From positions 1-12,410 of the forward strand of contig JAEUNN010000564.1 of assembly GCA_016791085.1 (NCBI GenBank): a stretch of DNA of 12,410 nt, given 5' to 3'. The stretch is from Rhodocyclaceae bacterium (lineage in GTDB: Bacteria; Pseudomonadota; Gammaproteobacteria; Burkholderiales; Rhodocyclaceae). Below the pieces are notes generated by a model that saw only the letters and a list, made by a program, of their open reading frames with translations, searched no databases and was not told where the DNA came from. The position numbers were made by a program, and so were the translations under genes. Shown here one piece after another: positions 1 through 6,850 of the stretch. Positions within the stretch are counted from its first letter, which is position 1, and each line of letters starts with the position of its first letter.

Positions 1-989
1 CCGCCGCGCCCGAGCAGGGCGTCGCAGATCGGCTCCGGCAGCGTCATGCCTTCGAGTACCGCAGCCATGGTGCTGCCCAGCAGCCGGTCGAGCAGCGAAA
101 AAGCGCCGGTGATGAACAGGTTGTCGAATTCTTCGCGCTCGAAATACGCGGCACCGGTCAATTCCATGAAGCGGCCGCGCGTAATGGCGGCCTGCATGAG
201 CGCCGGGGCGGTCGGATCCTTGCTGGCCGTCACCAGCAGCAGCGACAGCCATTTGTTGAGCTTGTCGTAGCCCAGGATGGTGACCGCGTGGCGGAAGCTC
301 TGCACTTCGCAGCGCAATCCGAATCCGGCCGAATTGATGTAGCGCAACAGCCGGAACGACAGCGCCACGTCCTGTTTGAGCGCGTTTTCGACCTCGCGCA
401 CTTCGGCGCCGCGGCGCACCAGATTGAGTACCCGCACGATTTGGGCGTGCGCCGACTGCAGCTTTTTCGCGGCCGGCAGGCCGTGCTTGAAAAACCAGCC
501 GGCACCGCCGCCGTAACCGGCCGCCAGTGCGCCATCGAAAGCGCGCAGATCGGCCAGGTTATGCGCAATCAATATGCCGGGCACGCGTATCGAGGCCGGC
601 GCAAGTTTTGCGTCGGCCAGCACGAAGCGAAAATTCGTGCCGGCCGGGGCCGCCAGCCCGGCCTCGTCATAGCCCGACAGGCACAGCGGCACGCCTTCTT
701 TGGCCAGGGCCTGCATCAATTCCACGCTGGCCGGATCGCTCATGCCCGCGGCGGGCATTTCTATCATGGCGTTTTCCGGCACCTGCCAGCTCGCCAGCGC
801 GGCGTCCGGGCGGCAGCCGGCGTGCCCGAGGAATACCGTGCGCGCGCTGGGCCAGGCATCGCCTATGGCGCACAGCGCTTCCATGGCGGCCTCACTGTCG
901 GGCGCGTGTATCAGCAGGCGATTGGCCGTAATGGCTTTTTGGCGGTTAAGAACGGGTTCGTGCGTAATCAGGACGTCGGAAGCACTCAT
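1..989 (-). CDS. EAL-like/HDOD signalling protein (YuxH type), 3' end cut by window
   Basis: The reading frame is open from the ATG at 987-989 to the left edge, giving 329 codons with no stop. The first ~150 residues resemble the degenerate EAL half of YuxH-type proteins: an opening ITHEPVLNRQKA (residues 8-19) stands where these proteins have a 'QPI.DR' start. Residues from about 180 onward form an HDOD domain (LVRRGAEVREVE, then RLLRYINSAGFG). The usual AYELLFR stretch reads ANRLLIH here, so the EAL glutamate is replaced and phosphodiesterase activity is unlikely. HDOD proteins of this type usually act as signalling scaffolds in motility, chemotaxis or stress control; this role is family knowledge. 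The start overlaps the stop of the upstream oxidoreductase gene (ATGA, 986-989), which suggests coupled translation; I see no Shine-Dalgarno of its own. The family call is firm, the exact role unknown. Confidence 0.88.
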   Translation of the reverse strand, partial: MSASDVLITHEPVLNRQKAITANRLLIHAPDSEAAMEALCAIGDAWPSARTVFLGHAGCRPDAALASWQVPENAMIEMPAAGMSDPASVELMQALAKEGVPLCLSGYDEAGLAAPAGTNFRFVLADAKLAPASIRVPGILIAHNLADLRAFDGALAAGYGGGAGWFFKHGLPAAKKLQSAHAQIVRVLNLVRRGAEVREVENALKQDVALSFRLLRYINSAGFGLRCEVQSFRHAVTILGYDKLNKWLSLLLVTASKDPTAPALMQAAITRGRFMELTGAAYFEREEFDNLFITGAFSLLDRLLGSTMAAVLEGMTLPEPICDALLGRG

Positions 990-2011
990 GGCGAACTGTC
1001 GGCTGCATACGTGAAGGAGTCTGCATAGAACTCCTCTATCGGCAGCCCGCACAGTTTGCTGAAGTCCGCTTTGGCCGCGTCTATCATGGCCGGTGCCCCG
1101 CAGGCATACACCTGATGCCCGGACAGGTCCGCAAAATCTTCCATCACGGCGCGGTGCACGAGGCCCGTGCGCCCGCTCCAGGCGTGTTCCGGCAAGGCGT
1201 CGGACAGCACCGGCACATAGCGGAAATTCGGCGCCATGGCGGCCCAGCGCTGCGGTTCGGCGTCCAGGTACAGTCCGGCCGGGTCGCGCGCGCCCCAGTA
1301 CAGCACCATGCTGCGCCCTATGTGGTTGTGCAGCGCGTGCTCGATCACCGCGCGTATCGGCGCATAGCCGGTGCCGCCGGCCACGAACACGATGGGCTTG
1401 GCCGATTCCTCGCGCAGGTAAAAACTGCCCAGCGGCCCCTCGATGCGCAGGATTTCGCGCTCTTTCATTTCGTCGAACACGTGCCGGGTGAAGTGGCCGT
1501 CCGGCACCAGGCGCAGGTGCAATTGCAGGAAGGCGTCGTCGTGCGGCGCATTGGCGATGGAAAAGCTGCGCCGGCGGCCGTCTTTCAGCAATATGTCCAG
1601 ATATTGCCCGGCCAGGAACAGCAGGCGCTCGGTGGCCGGCAGCTTGAGGTGCAGCACCATCACGTCGGCGGCGAGGCGCTCCATTTTTTGCACGCGCACC
1701 GGCAGTTTGCGGATCGGAATGTCGGACAGGCTGCCGACCTCGCGGCACTCCAGCACCAGGTCGGACTGCGGCCGCGCGCAGCAGAACAATGCCAGTCCGG
1801 CCGCGCGTTCTTCGGGCGGCAGCGCGCTTTCCTGACTCGGCCCATGGTCCACCCGGCCCGCCAGCACGCGCCCCTTGCAGGAGCCGCAGGCGCCGTTGCG
1901 GCAGCCATAAGGCATGATGAATCCATGATCCATGGCGGCCTGCAGTATCGATTGCTCCGCATCGCAGGGAAAGCCATGCCGGCTGGGCTGCAGGGTAATT
2001 TTGAACGCCAT
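986..2011 (-). CDS. [2Fe-2S] ferredoxin-type FAD/NAD(P)H oxidoreductase (AscD-like)
   Basis: This 341-aa flavoprotein should pass electrons from NAD(P)H through FAD to an N-terminal plant-type [2Fe-2S] cluster. Cluster ligands are C37, C42 and C45 (CRNGACGSC), with the fourth at C77 or C78. The FAD-binding motif RSFSIAN is at 148-154, the NAD(P) motif GGTGYAPIR at 212-220, and a C-terminal CGAPAMI at 304-310. Databases often name homologues CDP-6-deoxy-delta-3,4-glucoseen reductase after AscD, but no deoxysugar genes are nearby, so the true electron acceptor is unknown. The ATG at 2011 gives the usual start MAFKITL. A longer frame exists to 2155 but would invade the divergent gene, and the extra residues are not domain-like. 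No Shine-Dalgarno precedes the start. The next gene overlaps by 4 bp, so both probably share one transcript. Confidence 0.9.
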   Translation of the reverse strand: MAFKITLQPSRHGFPCDAEQSILQAAMDHGFIMPYGCRNGACGSCKGRVLAGRVDHGPSQESALPPEERAAGLALFCCARPQSDLVLECREVGSLSDIPIRKLPVRVQKMERLAADVMVLHLKLPATERLLFLAGQYLDILLKDGRRRSFSIANAPHDDAFLQLHLRLVPDGHFTRHVFDEMKEREILRIEGPLGSFYLREESAKPIVFVAGGTGYAPIRAVIEHALHNHIGRSMVLYWGARDPAGLYLDAEPQRWAAMAPNFRYVPVLSDALPEHAWSGRTGLVHRAVMEDFADLSGHQVYACGAPAMIDAAKADFSKLCGLPIEEFYADSFTYAADSSP

Positions 2012-2016
2012 GATCG

Positions 2017-2034
2017 TGAGATAATCGACAGATG
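2017..2034 (+). promoter_or_regulatory. Candidate extended -10 promoter placing +1 at the SDR start codon
   Basis: TG at 2017-2018, one base, then GATAAT at 2020-2025 match an extended -10 element (TGnTATAAT with one mismatch). Usual geometry puts the transcription start at A2032, the A of the ATG of the next gene. No Shine-Dalgarno lies upstream and an in-frame TGA at 2017-2019 excludes an earlier start, so a leaderless mRNA is plausible. No good -35 box is present at 16-18 bp spacing; TTGAAC at 2001-2006 is only 13 bp away. Confidence 0.4.
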
Positions 2035-2919
2035 GAAAGATTGCTAATCGTGGGCTGCGGTGACGTTGCGCGGCGCGCGCTGCCGGCACTCGCGCGCCGC
2101 TATCGTGTGTATGCCCTGGCGCGCAACGCTTCGGCCGCGGCCGAATTGCGCGCACTGGGCGTCATTCCGATAAAAGGCGATCTGGATCATCCCGAAAGCC
2201 TGGGCAGACTGGCCGGCCTGGCGCCGCTGGTGTGGCATTTCGCGCCGCCGCAGGCCAGCGGCGAACACGATACGCGTACACGCGCGCTGATTGCCGCGCT
2301 GGCCTTGCGCGGCAGTCTACCACGGGCACTGGTCTATATCAGCACGAGCGGCGTGTATGGCGATTGTGCCGGCGCGCGGGTGTCCGAAACGTGGCCGCCA
2401 CGGCCCGCCACGGCGCGCGCGCGCCGCCGGCTGGATGCCGAGCGCCGCCTGCGGCGTCTGGCCCGGCGCGGCGTGCGGGTCGCCATCCTGCGCGCGCCCG
2501 GCATATACGCGCACGACCGCCTGCCGCTCGAACGCCTGCAGCGCGGCGAACCGGTACTGCGGCGCGAGGACGACGTGCAAACCAACCACATCCATGCCGA
2601 AGATCTCGTGCGCATGGCCGGCCTGGCCATGCATCGCGCGCGCGGCGGACGCACGTTTAACGCGGTCGATGATTCGGCCCTCAGCATGGGCGATTATTTC
2701 GACCAGGTCGCCGATGCCTGCGGCCTGGCGCGCCCGCCGCGCGTAAGCCGCACCGAAGCGCCGGCACGGCTGTCGCAACTAAGCTTGTCCTTCATGAGCG
2801 AATCGCGCGTACTCGACAACCGGCGCGTCAAGTCCGAATTGCGTTACCGTTTGCGCTGGCCCACCGTGGCGGCCACGCTGTCGTCCTTGCGCGAGGTGCC
2901 GCCGGCATGCTCTGGGTGA
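2032..2919 (+). CDS. YeeZ-like SDR-family NAD(P)-binding protein
   Basis: This 295-aa protein has an extended short-chain dehydrogenase fold. It starts with a Rossmann strand and loop LLIVGCGDVA (residues 4-13), then carries STSGVYGD (104-111) after the fourth strand, NHIHAEDL (185-192), and a C-terminal SFMSESRVLDNRRVK (253-267) that I recall as typical of YeeZ-like proteins in Proteobacteria. The catalytic YxxxK of active SDRs is not visible: the expected place, seven or eight residues before AE at 136-137, reads RARRR. It may bind a nucleotide or sugar-nucleotide without standard dehydrogenase chemistry; the substrate is unknown. The start is fixed by an in-frame TGA at 2017-2019 and by the Rossmann motif. 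Its 3' end overlaps hemJ by 13 bp. It heads the operon that continues to 4504. Confidence 0.85.
   Translation: MERLLIVGCGDVARRALPALARRYRVYALARNASAAAELRALGVIPIKGDLDHPESLGRLAGLAPLVWHFAPPQASGEHDTRTRALIAALALRGSLPRALVYISTSGVYGDCAGARVSETWPPRPATARARRRLDAERRLRRLARRGVRVAILRAPGIYAHDRLPLERLQRGEPVLRREDDVQTNHIHAEDLVRMAGLAMHRARGGRTFNAVDDSALSMGDYFDQVADACGLARPPRVSRTEAPARLSQLSLSFMSESRVLDNRRVKSELRYRLRWPTVAATLSSLREVPPACSG
2893..2898 (+). promoter_or_regulatory. Ribosome binding site of hemJ inside the upstream gene
   Basis: GAGGTG lies 8 nt before the ATG at 2907, within the last codons of the SDR gene. It supports 2907 as the hemJ start despite the 13-bp overlap of the two genes. Confidence 0.6.
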
Positions 2920-3323
2920 AGTGGCTGCACGTGGTCATGGTGGTGAGCTGGTTTGCCGGGCTGTTTTACCTGCCGCGCATATTCGTGAACCTGGCCATGC
3001 TGGAAGCCGACGAAGAGCCGGTGCGTGACCGCCTGCTCCTCATGGCGCGCAAGCTGTTCCGCTTCATGACGCCGCTCGCCGTGCTGGCCGTGGTGTTCGG
3101 CCTGTGGCTGTGGTTCGCCTATGGCTTCGGCGGCGGCTGGTTGCATCTCAAAACCGCACTGGTGGTGCTGCTGGTGGCTTACCACTTCTGGTGCGGCAGC
3201 TTGCTGGCCGATTTTTCCGAAGGACGCAACCGGCATGGCCACCGCTGGTACCGCGTATTCAACGAACTGCCGGTGCTGGTGCTGTTTGTCGTGGTGTGGC
3301 TGGTATTGTTCAAGCCGTTCTGA
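2907..3323 (+). CDS. hemJ: Protoporphyrinogen IX oxidase HemJ (CopD/UPF0093 family)
   Basis: This 138-aa integral membrane protein has the family's usual length and about four membrane segments (roughly residues 4-22, 54-72, 80-98, 120-136). HemJ oxidises protoporphyrinogen IX to protoporphyrin IX, the penultimate step of heme synthesis, in many bacteria lacking HemG or HemY. The N-terminal WLHVVMVVSWFAGLFYLPR (6-24) is nearly a family signature, with H8 in the first helix. HLK (80-82) opens the third helix, and HRWYRVFNELPV (112-123) matches the conserved C-terminal loop and helix. Histidines in helices 1 and 3 are thought to bind heme in characterised HemJ. A Shine-Dalgarno at 2893-2898 supports the start. 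It overlaps the SDR gene and is followed after 35 bp by an rRNA methyltransferase gene; neither neighbour is in heme metabolism. Confidence 0.88.
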   Translation: MLWVKWLHVVMVVSWFAGLFYLPRIFVNLAMLEADEEPVRDRLLLMARKLFRFMTPLAVLAVVFGLWLWFAYGFGGGWLHLKTALVVLLVAYHFWCGSLLADFSEGRNRHGHRWYRVFNELPVLVLFVVVWLVLFKPF

Positions 3324-3358
3324 AGCGCATACCGACCGAGGCGATTCAACTTACTTTC

Positions 3359-4504
3359 ATGCAGCCGGAACGATTTTTCTGTCCTTGCCCGCGCGGCCTG
3401 GAAGCCATGCTCGCCGAAGAACTGGCCGGGCTGGGCGCGAGCGCCCTGAAGTGTTATCCGGGGGGAGTCGGGTTTCGCGGCGGCTGGGAGGTGTGCGCGC
3501 GCGCCAATCTGGAAAGCCGGCTCGCCACGCGCGTGCTGTGGCACGTCGATAGCGGCATTTATCGCAGCGAGGACGATCTGTACGGCCTGGCTTATGAACA
3601 GCGCTGGGAAGACTGGTTCGATGCGCGCCAGTCCATGAAAGTGCAAGTTACCGCGATCAAAAGCCCGCTCAAAAGCCTCAATTTTGCGACCTTGCGCGTC
3701 AAGGACGGCGTGTGCGACCGCTTCCGCAACCGTATGGGCGCGCGCCCCTCGATCGATACCAACGACCCGGCCGTGCGCATCCACGCCTTTCTGGGCGAGC
3801 GCGAACTGACCTTGTACCTCGATACGTCCGGCGCGCCGCTCTACAAGCGCGGCTACAAGTTCGCCAAGGTGGAAGCGCCGCTCAAGGAAAATCTTGCGGC
3901 CGGCATATTGCGCATCGCCGGCTGGACGCCCGATCAGGCGCTGTTCGACCCCATGTGCGGCAGCGGTACTTTTCTGCTCGAAGCCGCGCAGATCGCACTC
4001 GACCGCGCGCCCGGGCTGGGCCGCGGCTTTGCGCTGGAAACCAGCGGGCCTTGCCCGGCCAAGGTGTGGAAAGCCGTGCGCGCGGCGGCCGAGGCGCGCG
4101 TGCAGCCGGCGCGCCCGCTGCAAATATTCGGCGCCGACGTGGATGCCGACCAGGTAGTGCGCGCGCGCCAGAACCTTGCCGCGGCGGGGCTGCACGAAGC
4201 CGTGCCCTTGCGTTGCGAAGACGTGCTGGCCGGCAGCCCGCCGGCACCCGCGGGCGTGCTGGTGGCCAATCCGCCTTATGGCGTGCGCCTGGGCGAAGCG
4301 GAACAACTATTGACGTTTTATCGCGCGCTCGGCGACGTGTTCAAAAAGCGCTATGCGGGCTGGCGCTGCCACTTGCTGTCTTCCGACACCGCGCTGCCCA
4401 AACATCTGGGCCTGCGTACCAGCCGGCGCGTGCCGCTGTGGAACGGCGCGCTGGAATGCCGCGTGTATGAATACCAGATCGTGAGCGGCAAACTGGGCGA
4501 CTGA
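3359..4504 (+). CDS. THUMP-domain class I RNA methyltransferase, RlmL N-half-like
   Basis: This 381-aa protein resembles the N-terminal, m2G-forming half of E. coli RlmL (YcbY), which methylates G2445 of 23S rRNA. Here it is a free-standing enzyme without the RlmK half. A ferredoxin-like plus THUMP region covers about residues 1-155 (opening RFFCPCPRGLEAML, 5-18). The SAM-binding loop DPMCGSGTFLLEAA is at 197-210, an acidic strand end FGADVDAD at 257-264, and the catalytic N-PPY motif NPPYG at 304-308, typical of guanine N2 or adenine N6 methylation. The ATG at 3359 gives the conserved start; the frame stays open further upstream but inside hemJ. No good Shine-Dalgarno is seen (GAGG is about 17 nt away), so translation may depend on hemJ. 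The exact rRNA target is inferred from homology. Confidence 0.85.
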   Translation: MQPERFFCPCPRGLEAMLAEELAGLGASALKCYPGGVGFRGGWEVCARANLESRLATRVLWHVDSGIYRSEDDLYGLAYEQRWEDWFDARQSMKVQVTAIKSPLKSLNFATLRVKDGVCDRFRNRMGARPSIDTNDPAVRIHAFLGERELTLYLDTSGAPLYKRGYKFAKVEAPLKENLAAGILRIAGWTPDQALFDPMCGSGTFLLEAAQIALDRAPGLGRGFALETSGPCPAKVWKAVRAAAEARVQPARPLQIFGADVDADQVVRARQNLAAAGLHEAVPLRCEDVLAGSPPAPAGVLVANPPYGVRLGEAEQLLTFYRALGDVFKKRYAGWRCHLLSSDTALPKHLGLRTSRRVPLWNGALECRVYEYQIVSGKLGD

Positions 4505-4515
4505 GCTGCGCGGAC

Positions 4516-5652
4516 TTAAACGATGTCCAGATGCCCGAGGCCGGAGGACAGGTCGCGGTCTTTGGCTTCGCGGCTGTGCAGCTTGATCTGCAGGCGCAGG
4601 TCATTGACCGAGTCGGCATTGCGCAGCGCGTCTTCGTAACTGATGCGCCCGGAATCGTAGAGGTTGAAAAGCGCCTGGTCGAAGGTCTGCATGCCGAGGT
4701 CGCGCGAACGTTTCATGACCTCCTTGATTTCGCCCACGTTGCCCTTGAATATCAAATCCTGGATGAGCGGCGAATTGAGCATGACCTCGACCGCCGCGCA
4801 GCGCCCCTTGCCTTCCTTGAGCGGCACGAGGCGTTGCGACACCATCGCGCGCAGGTTCAGCGACAGGTCCATGAGCAGCTGTTCGCGCTTGTTTTCCGGG
4901 AAAAAATTGATGATGCGGTCGATCGCCTGGTTGGAGCTGTTGGCGTGCAGCGTGGCCAGGCAGAGGTGGCCGGTCTCGGCGAACTGGATGGAATATTCCA
5001 TGGTTTCGCGGTCGCGGATTTCGCCCATCAGGATCACGTCGGGCGCCTGGCGCAAGGTGTTCTTGAGGGCGATTTCCCAGTTGGCCGTATCGAGGCCGAC
5101 TTCACGCTGCGTGATGATGCAGTTTTTATGGTCGTGCACATACTCGATCGGATCTTCGATCGTGATGATGTGGCCGTAACTATTCACGTTGCGCCAATCC
5201 ACCAGCGCCGCGAGCGATGTGGTTTTGCCGGTGCCGGTGCCACCCACGAACACGATCAGGCCGCGCTTGGTCATGGCGATGTCCTTGAGCACGGGCGGCA
5301 TGCCAAGTTCTTCGAAATTCGGAATGCGCGCGTTGATCGTGCGCAGCACGCACCCTATGCGGCCCTGCTGCACGAAAGCATTGACGCGGAAGCGGCCGAT
5401 ATTGGCCGGCGAAATCGCGAAATTGCACTCCTTGGTGGATTCGAATTCGGCCGCCTGGCGGTCGTTCATGATGGAGCGCGCCAGTTCCGCCGTATGCGCC
5501 GGCGTGAGCACCTGGTTGGACTGTTGCGTGATGCGGCCATCGACCTTGATGGCGGGTGGAAAACCCGCGGTGATGAAAAGGTCGGAACCCTTTTTCGCCA
5601 CCATGAGCTTCAGCAGGTCGTACATGAAGCGTAAGGCCTGATCGCGTTCCAT
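4516..5652 (-). CDS. pilU: Type IV pilus retraction ATPase PilU
   Basis: This 378-aa cytoplasmic AAA-type secretion ATPase is the PilT paralogue that assists pilus retraction in twitching motility. Walker A is GGTGTGKT (137-144). The Asp box TIEDPIEY is at 164-171, Walker B DVILMGEIRD at 205-214 with E211, and the His box GHLCLATLH at 228-236. Where PilT has AIRNLIRE it reads LIQDLIFKG (296-304), and it carries a C-terminal tail of about 30 residues beyond PilT; both features separate PilU from PilT. The start is supported by GGGAG 7 nt upstream on the minus strand. It lies 78 bp downstream of pilT and is probably co-transcribed. Its 3' end converges with the methyltransferase gene across 11 bp, with no terminator visible between them. 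Confidence 0.95.
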   Translation of the reverse strand: MERDQALRFMYDLLKLMVAKKGSDLFITAGFPPAIKVDGRITQQSNQVLTPAHTAELARSIMNDRQAAEFESTKECNFAISPANIGRFRVNAFVQQGRIGCVLRTINARIPNFEELGMPPVLKDIAMTKRGLIVFVGGTGTGKTTSLAALVDWRNVNSYGHIITIEDPIEYVHDHKNCIITQREVGLDTANWEIALKNTLRQAPDVILMGEIRDRETMEYSIQFAETGHLCLATLHANSSNQAIDRIINFFPENKREQLLMDLSLNLRAMVSQRLVPLKEGKGRCAAVEVMLNSPLIQDLIFKGNVGEIKEVMKRSRDLGMQTFDQALFNLYDSGRISYEDALRNADSVNDLRLQIKLHSREAKDRDLSSGLGHLDIV

Positions 5653-5659
5653 ATGCGTT

Positions 5660-5664
5660 CTCCC
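5660..5664 (-). promoter_or_regulatory. Ribosome binding site of pilU
   Basis: Minus-strand GGGAG sits 7 nt before the pilU ATG at 5650-5652, a good Shine-Dalgarno position. It allows pilU to be translated independently of pilT. Confidence 0.55.
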
Positions 5665-5695
5665 GTCGGAACCGCCAGCTTAGAACAAATGTGCG

Positions 5696-5728
5696 GCCGG
5701 CATACGTGATTAATGCCGGCGCGCCGGC
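5696..5728. repeat. Two overlapping inverted repeats in the pilT-pilU gap
   Basis: A perfect 8-bp inverted repeat, GCCGGCAT (5696-5703) and ATGCCGGC (5713-5720), encloses a 9-nt loop. A 14-bp perfect palindrome, GCCGGCGCGCCGGC, spans 5715-5728 and shares its arm with the first stem, so in RNA the two structures exclude each other. On the minus strand they follow the pilT stop by a few bases. The stem is followed by CGCACATTTGTT, not a true U tract, so this is a weak terminator or an mRNA-stability hairpin at best. Confidence 0.5.
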
Positions 5729-5730
5729 GA

Positions 5731-6774
5731 CTAGCCGAGGAACATGTCCTTGTTCTGGGCGGCGTTGCGCGCCTCGGCCGAAGCGATGATGTTGCGCCTC
5801 ACCAGCTCGGTAAGGCACTGGTCCAGCGTCTGCATGCCGAAATTCTGGCCGGTCTGGATGGTGGAATACATCTGCGCGATCTTGTTTTCGCGTATCAGAT
5901 TGCGTATGGCCGGCGTGCCTATCATGATTTCGTGGGCTGCCACGCGGCCGCCGCCGTCCTTGGTTTTGAGCAGCGTTTGCGAAATGACCGCGCGCAGCGA
6001 TTCCGACAGCATGGAGCGCACCATTTCCTTTTCCGCCGCCGGAAACACGTCCACGATGCGGTCTATGGTTTTCGCGGCCGACGAGGTGTGCAAGGTGCCG
6101 AACACCAGGTGGCCGGTTTCCGCGCCGGTAAGTGCCAGGCGTATGGTTTCGAGGTCGCGCATTTCACCGACCAGGATTACGTCCGGGTCTTCGCGCAGCG
6201 CACTGCGCAGGGCGTTGGAGAACGACAGCGTGTGCGGACCGACCTCGCGCTGATTGATCAGGCAGCGCTTGCTTTCGTGCACGAATTCGATCGGGTCTTC
6301 GATGGTCAGGATGTGGCCGTAGGTGGTCTCGTTGATGTAATCGATCATGGCCGCCAGCGTGGTCGATTTGCCCGAGCCGGTCGGGCCGGTCACCAGCACG
6401 ATGCCGCGCGGCTGCATCGATATGTCCTGAAAGCTGCGCGGCGCGTTCAAATCTTCCAGCGTGAGCACCTTGGTCGGAATGGTACGGAACACGCCCGCCG
6501 CGCCGCGGTTCTGCACGAAAGCGTTGACCCGGAAGCGCGCCAGGTTGGGTACCGCGAACGAAAAGTCGCACTCGAAATGTTCTTCATAGTGCTTGCGCTG
6601 CCCGTCGTTCATGATGTCGTACAACATGCCGTGCACTTCCTTGTGCTCGAAGGGCGGCAGGTTGATGCGGCGCACGTCGCCGTGCACGCGGATCATGGGC
6701 GGGAGGCCGGCGGAAAGATGCAGGTCGGATGCCTTGTTCTTGACCGCGAAGGCCAGCAATTCGGTAATGTCCAT
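5731..6774 (-). CDS. pilT: Type IV pilus retraction ATPase PilT
   Basis: This 347-aa hexameric motor ATPase depolymerises the pilus and so drives twitching motility and DNA uptake. Its length is typical. Walker A is GPTGSGKST (130-138), the Asp box TIEDPIEF (157-164), Walker B DVILVGEMRD (198-207, E204), and the His box HLVFGTLHT (222-230). The PilT signature AIRNLIRE is complete at 289-296. All catalytic motifs are intact, so an active motor is expected. The start is supported by AGGA 6 nt upstream (minus strand, plus 6781-6784). It is divergent from yggS across 76 bp and precedes pilU, the same arrangement as in Pseudomonas aeruginosa. Pilus assembly genes are not in the window, which is normal for pilTU. 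Confidence 0.97.
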   Translation of the reverse strand: MDITELLAFAVKNKASDLHLSAGLPPMIRVHGDVRRINLPPFEHKEVHGMLYDIMNDGQRKHYEEHFECDFSFAVPNLARFRVNAFVQNRGAAGVFRTIPTKVLTLEDLNAPRSFQDISMQPRGIVLVTGPTGSGKSTTLAAMIDYINETTYGHILTIEDPIEFVHESKRCLINQREVGPHTLSFSNALRSALREDPDVILVGEMRDLETIRLALTGAETGHLVFGTLHTSSAAKTIDRIVDVFPAAEKEMVRSMLSESLRAVISQTLLKTKDGGGRVAAHEIMIGTPAIRNLIRENKIAQMYSTIQTGQNFGMQTLDQCLTELVRRNIIASAEARNAAQNKDMFLG

Positions 6775-6819
6775 GCGTCATCCTGAGAGGGCTGCGGCCG
6801 CCGGTGGCGGGCCGAGCGG

Positions 6820-6827
6820 GTTATACT
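6820..6827. promoter_or_regulatory. Overlapping divergent -10 elements for pilT and yggS
   Basis: In this GC-rich gap GTTATACT stands out. On the plus strand it holds TATACT (6822-6827; 5 of 6 to TATAAT), which would start yggS RNA near 6834, about 17 nt before its ATG. On the minus strand it holds TATAAC (6825-6820; 5 of 6), which would give pilT a leader of roughly 38 nt. No convincing -35 boxes are seen on either side. Confidence 0.4.
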
Positions 6828-6850
6828 GCGCCCGCTTTCGACGGGCCATT

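Noticed and set aside
1115..2047. 310-codon plus-strand frame opposite the oxidoreductase
   Set aside because: Shadow of a gene with complete [2Fe-2S], FAD and NAD(P) motifs; it has no recognisable domain.
2012..2155. Longer minus-strand start for the oxidoreductase at 2155
   Set aside because: The extra 48 residues are Arg/Pro-rich with no domain and overlap the divergent SDR gene; MAFKITL at 2011 is the natural ferredoxin-domain start.
3179..6786. Long antisense frames opposite the methyltransferase (3179-4306), pilU (4531-5634) and pilT (5713-6786)
   Set aside because: Same high-GC shadow effect: each lies opposite a certain gene and shows no motif or ribosome binding site.
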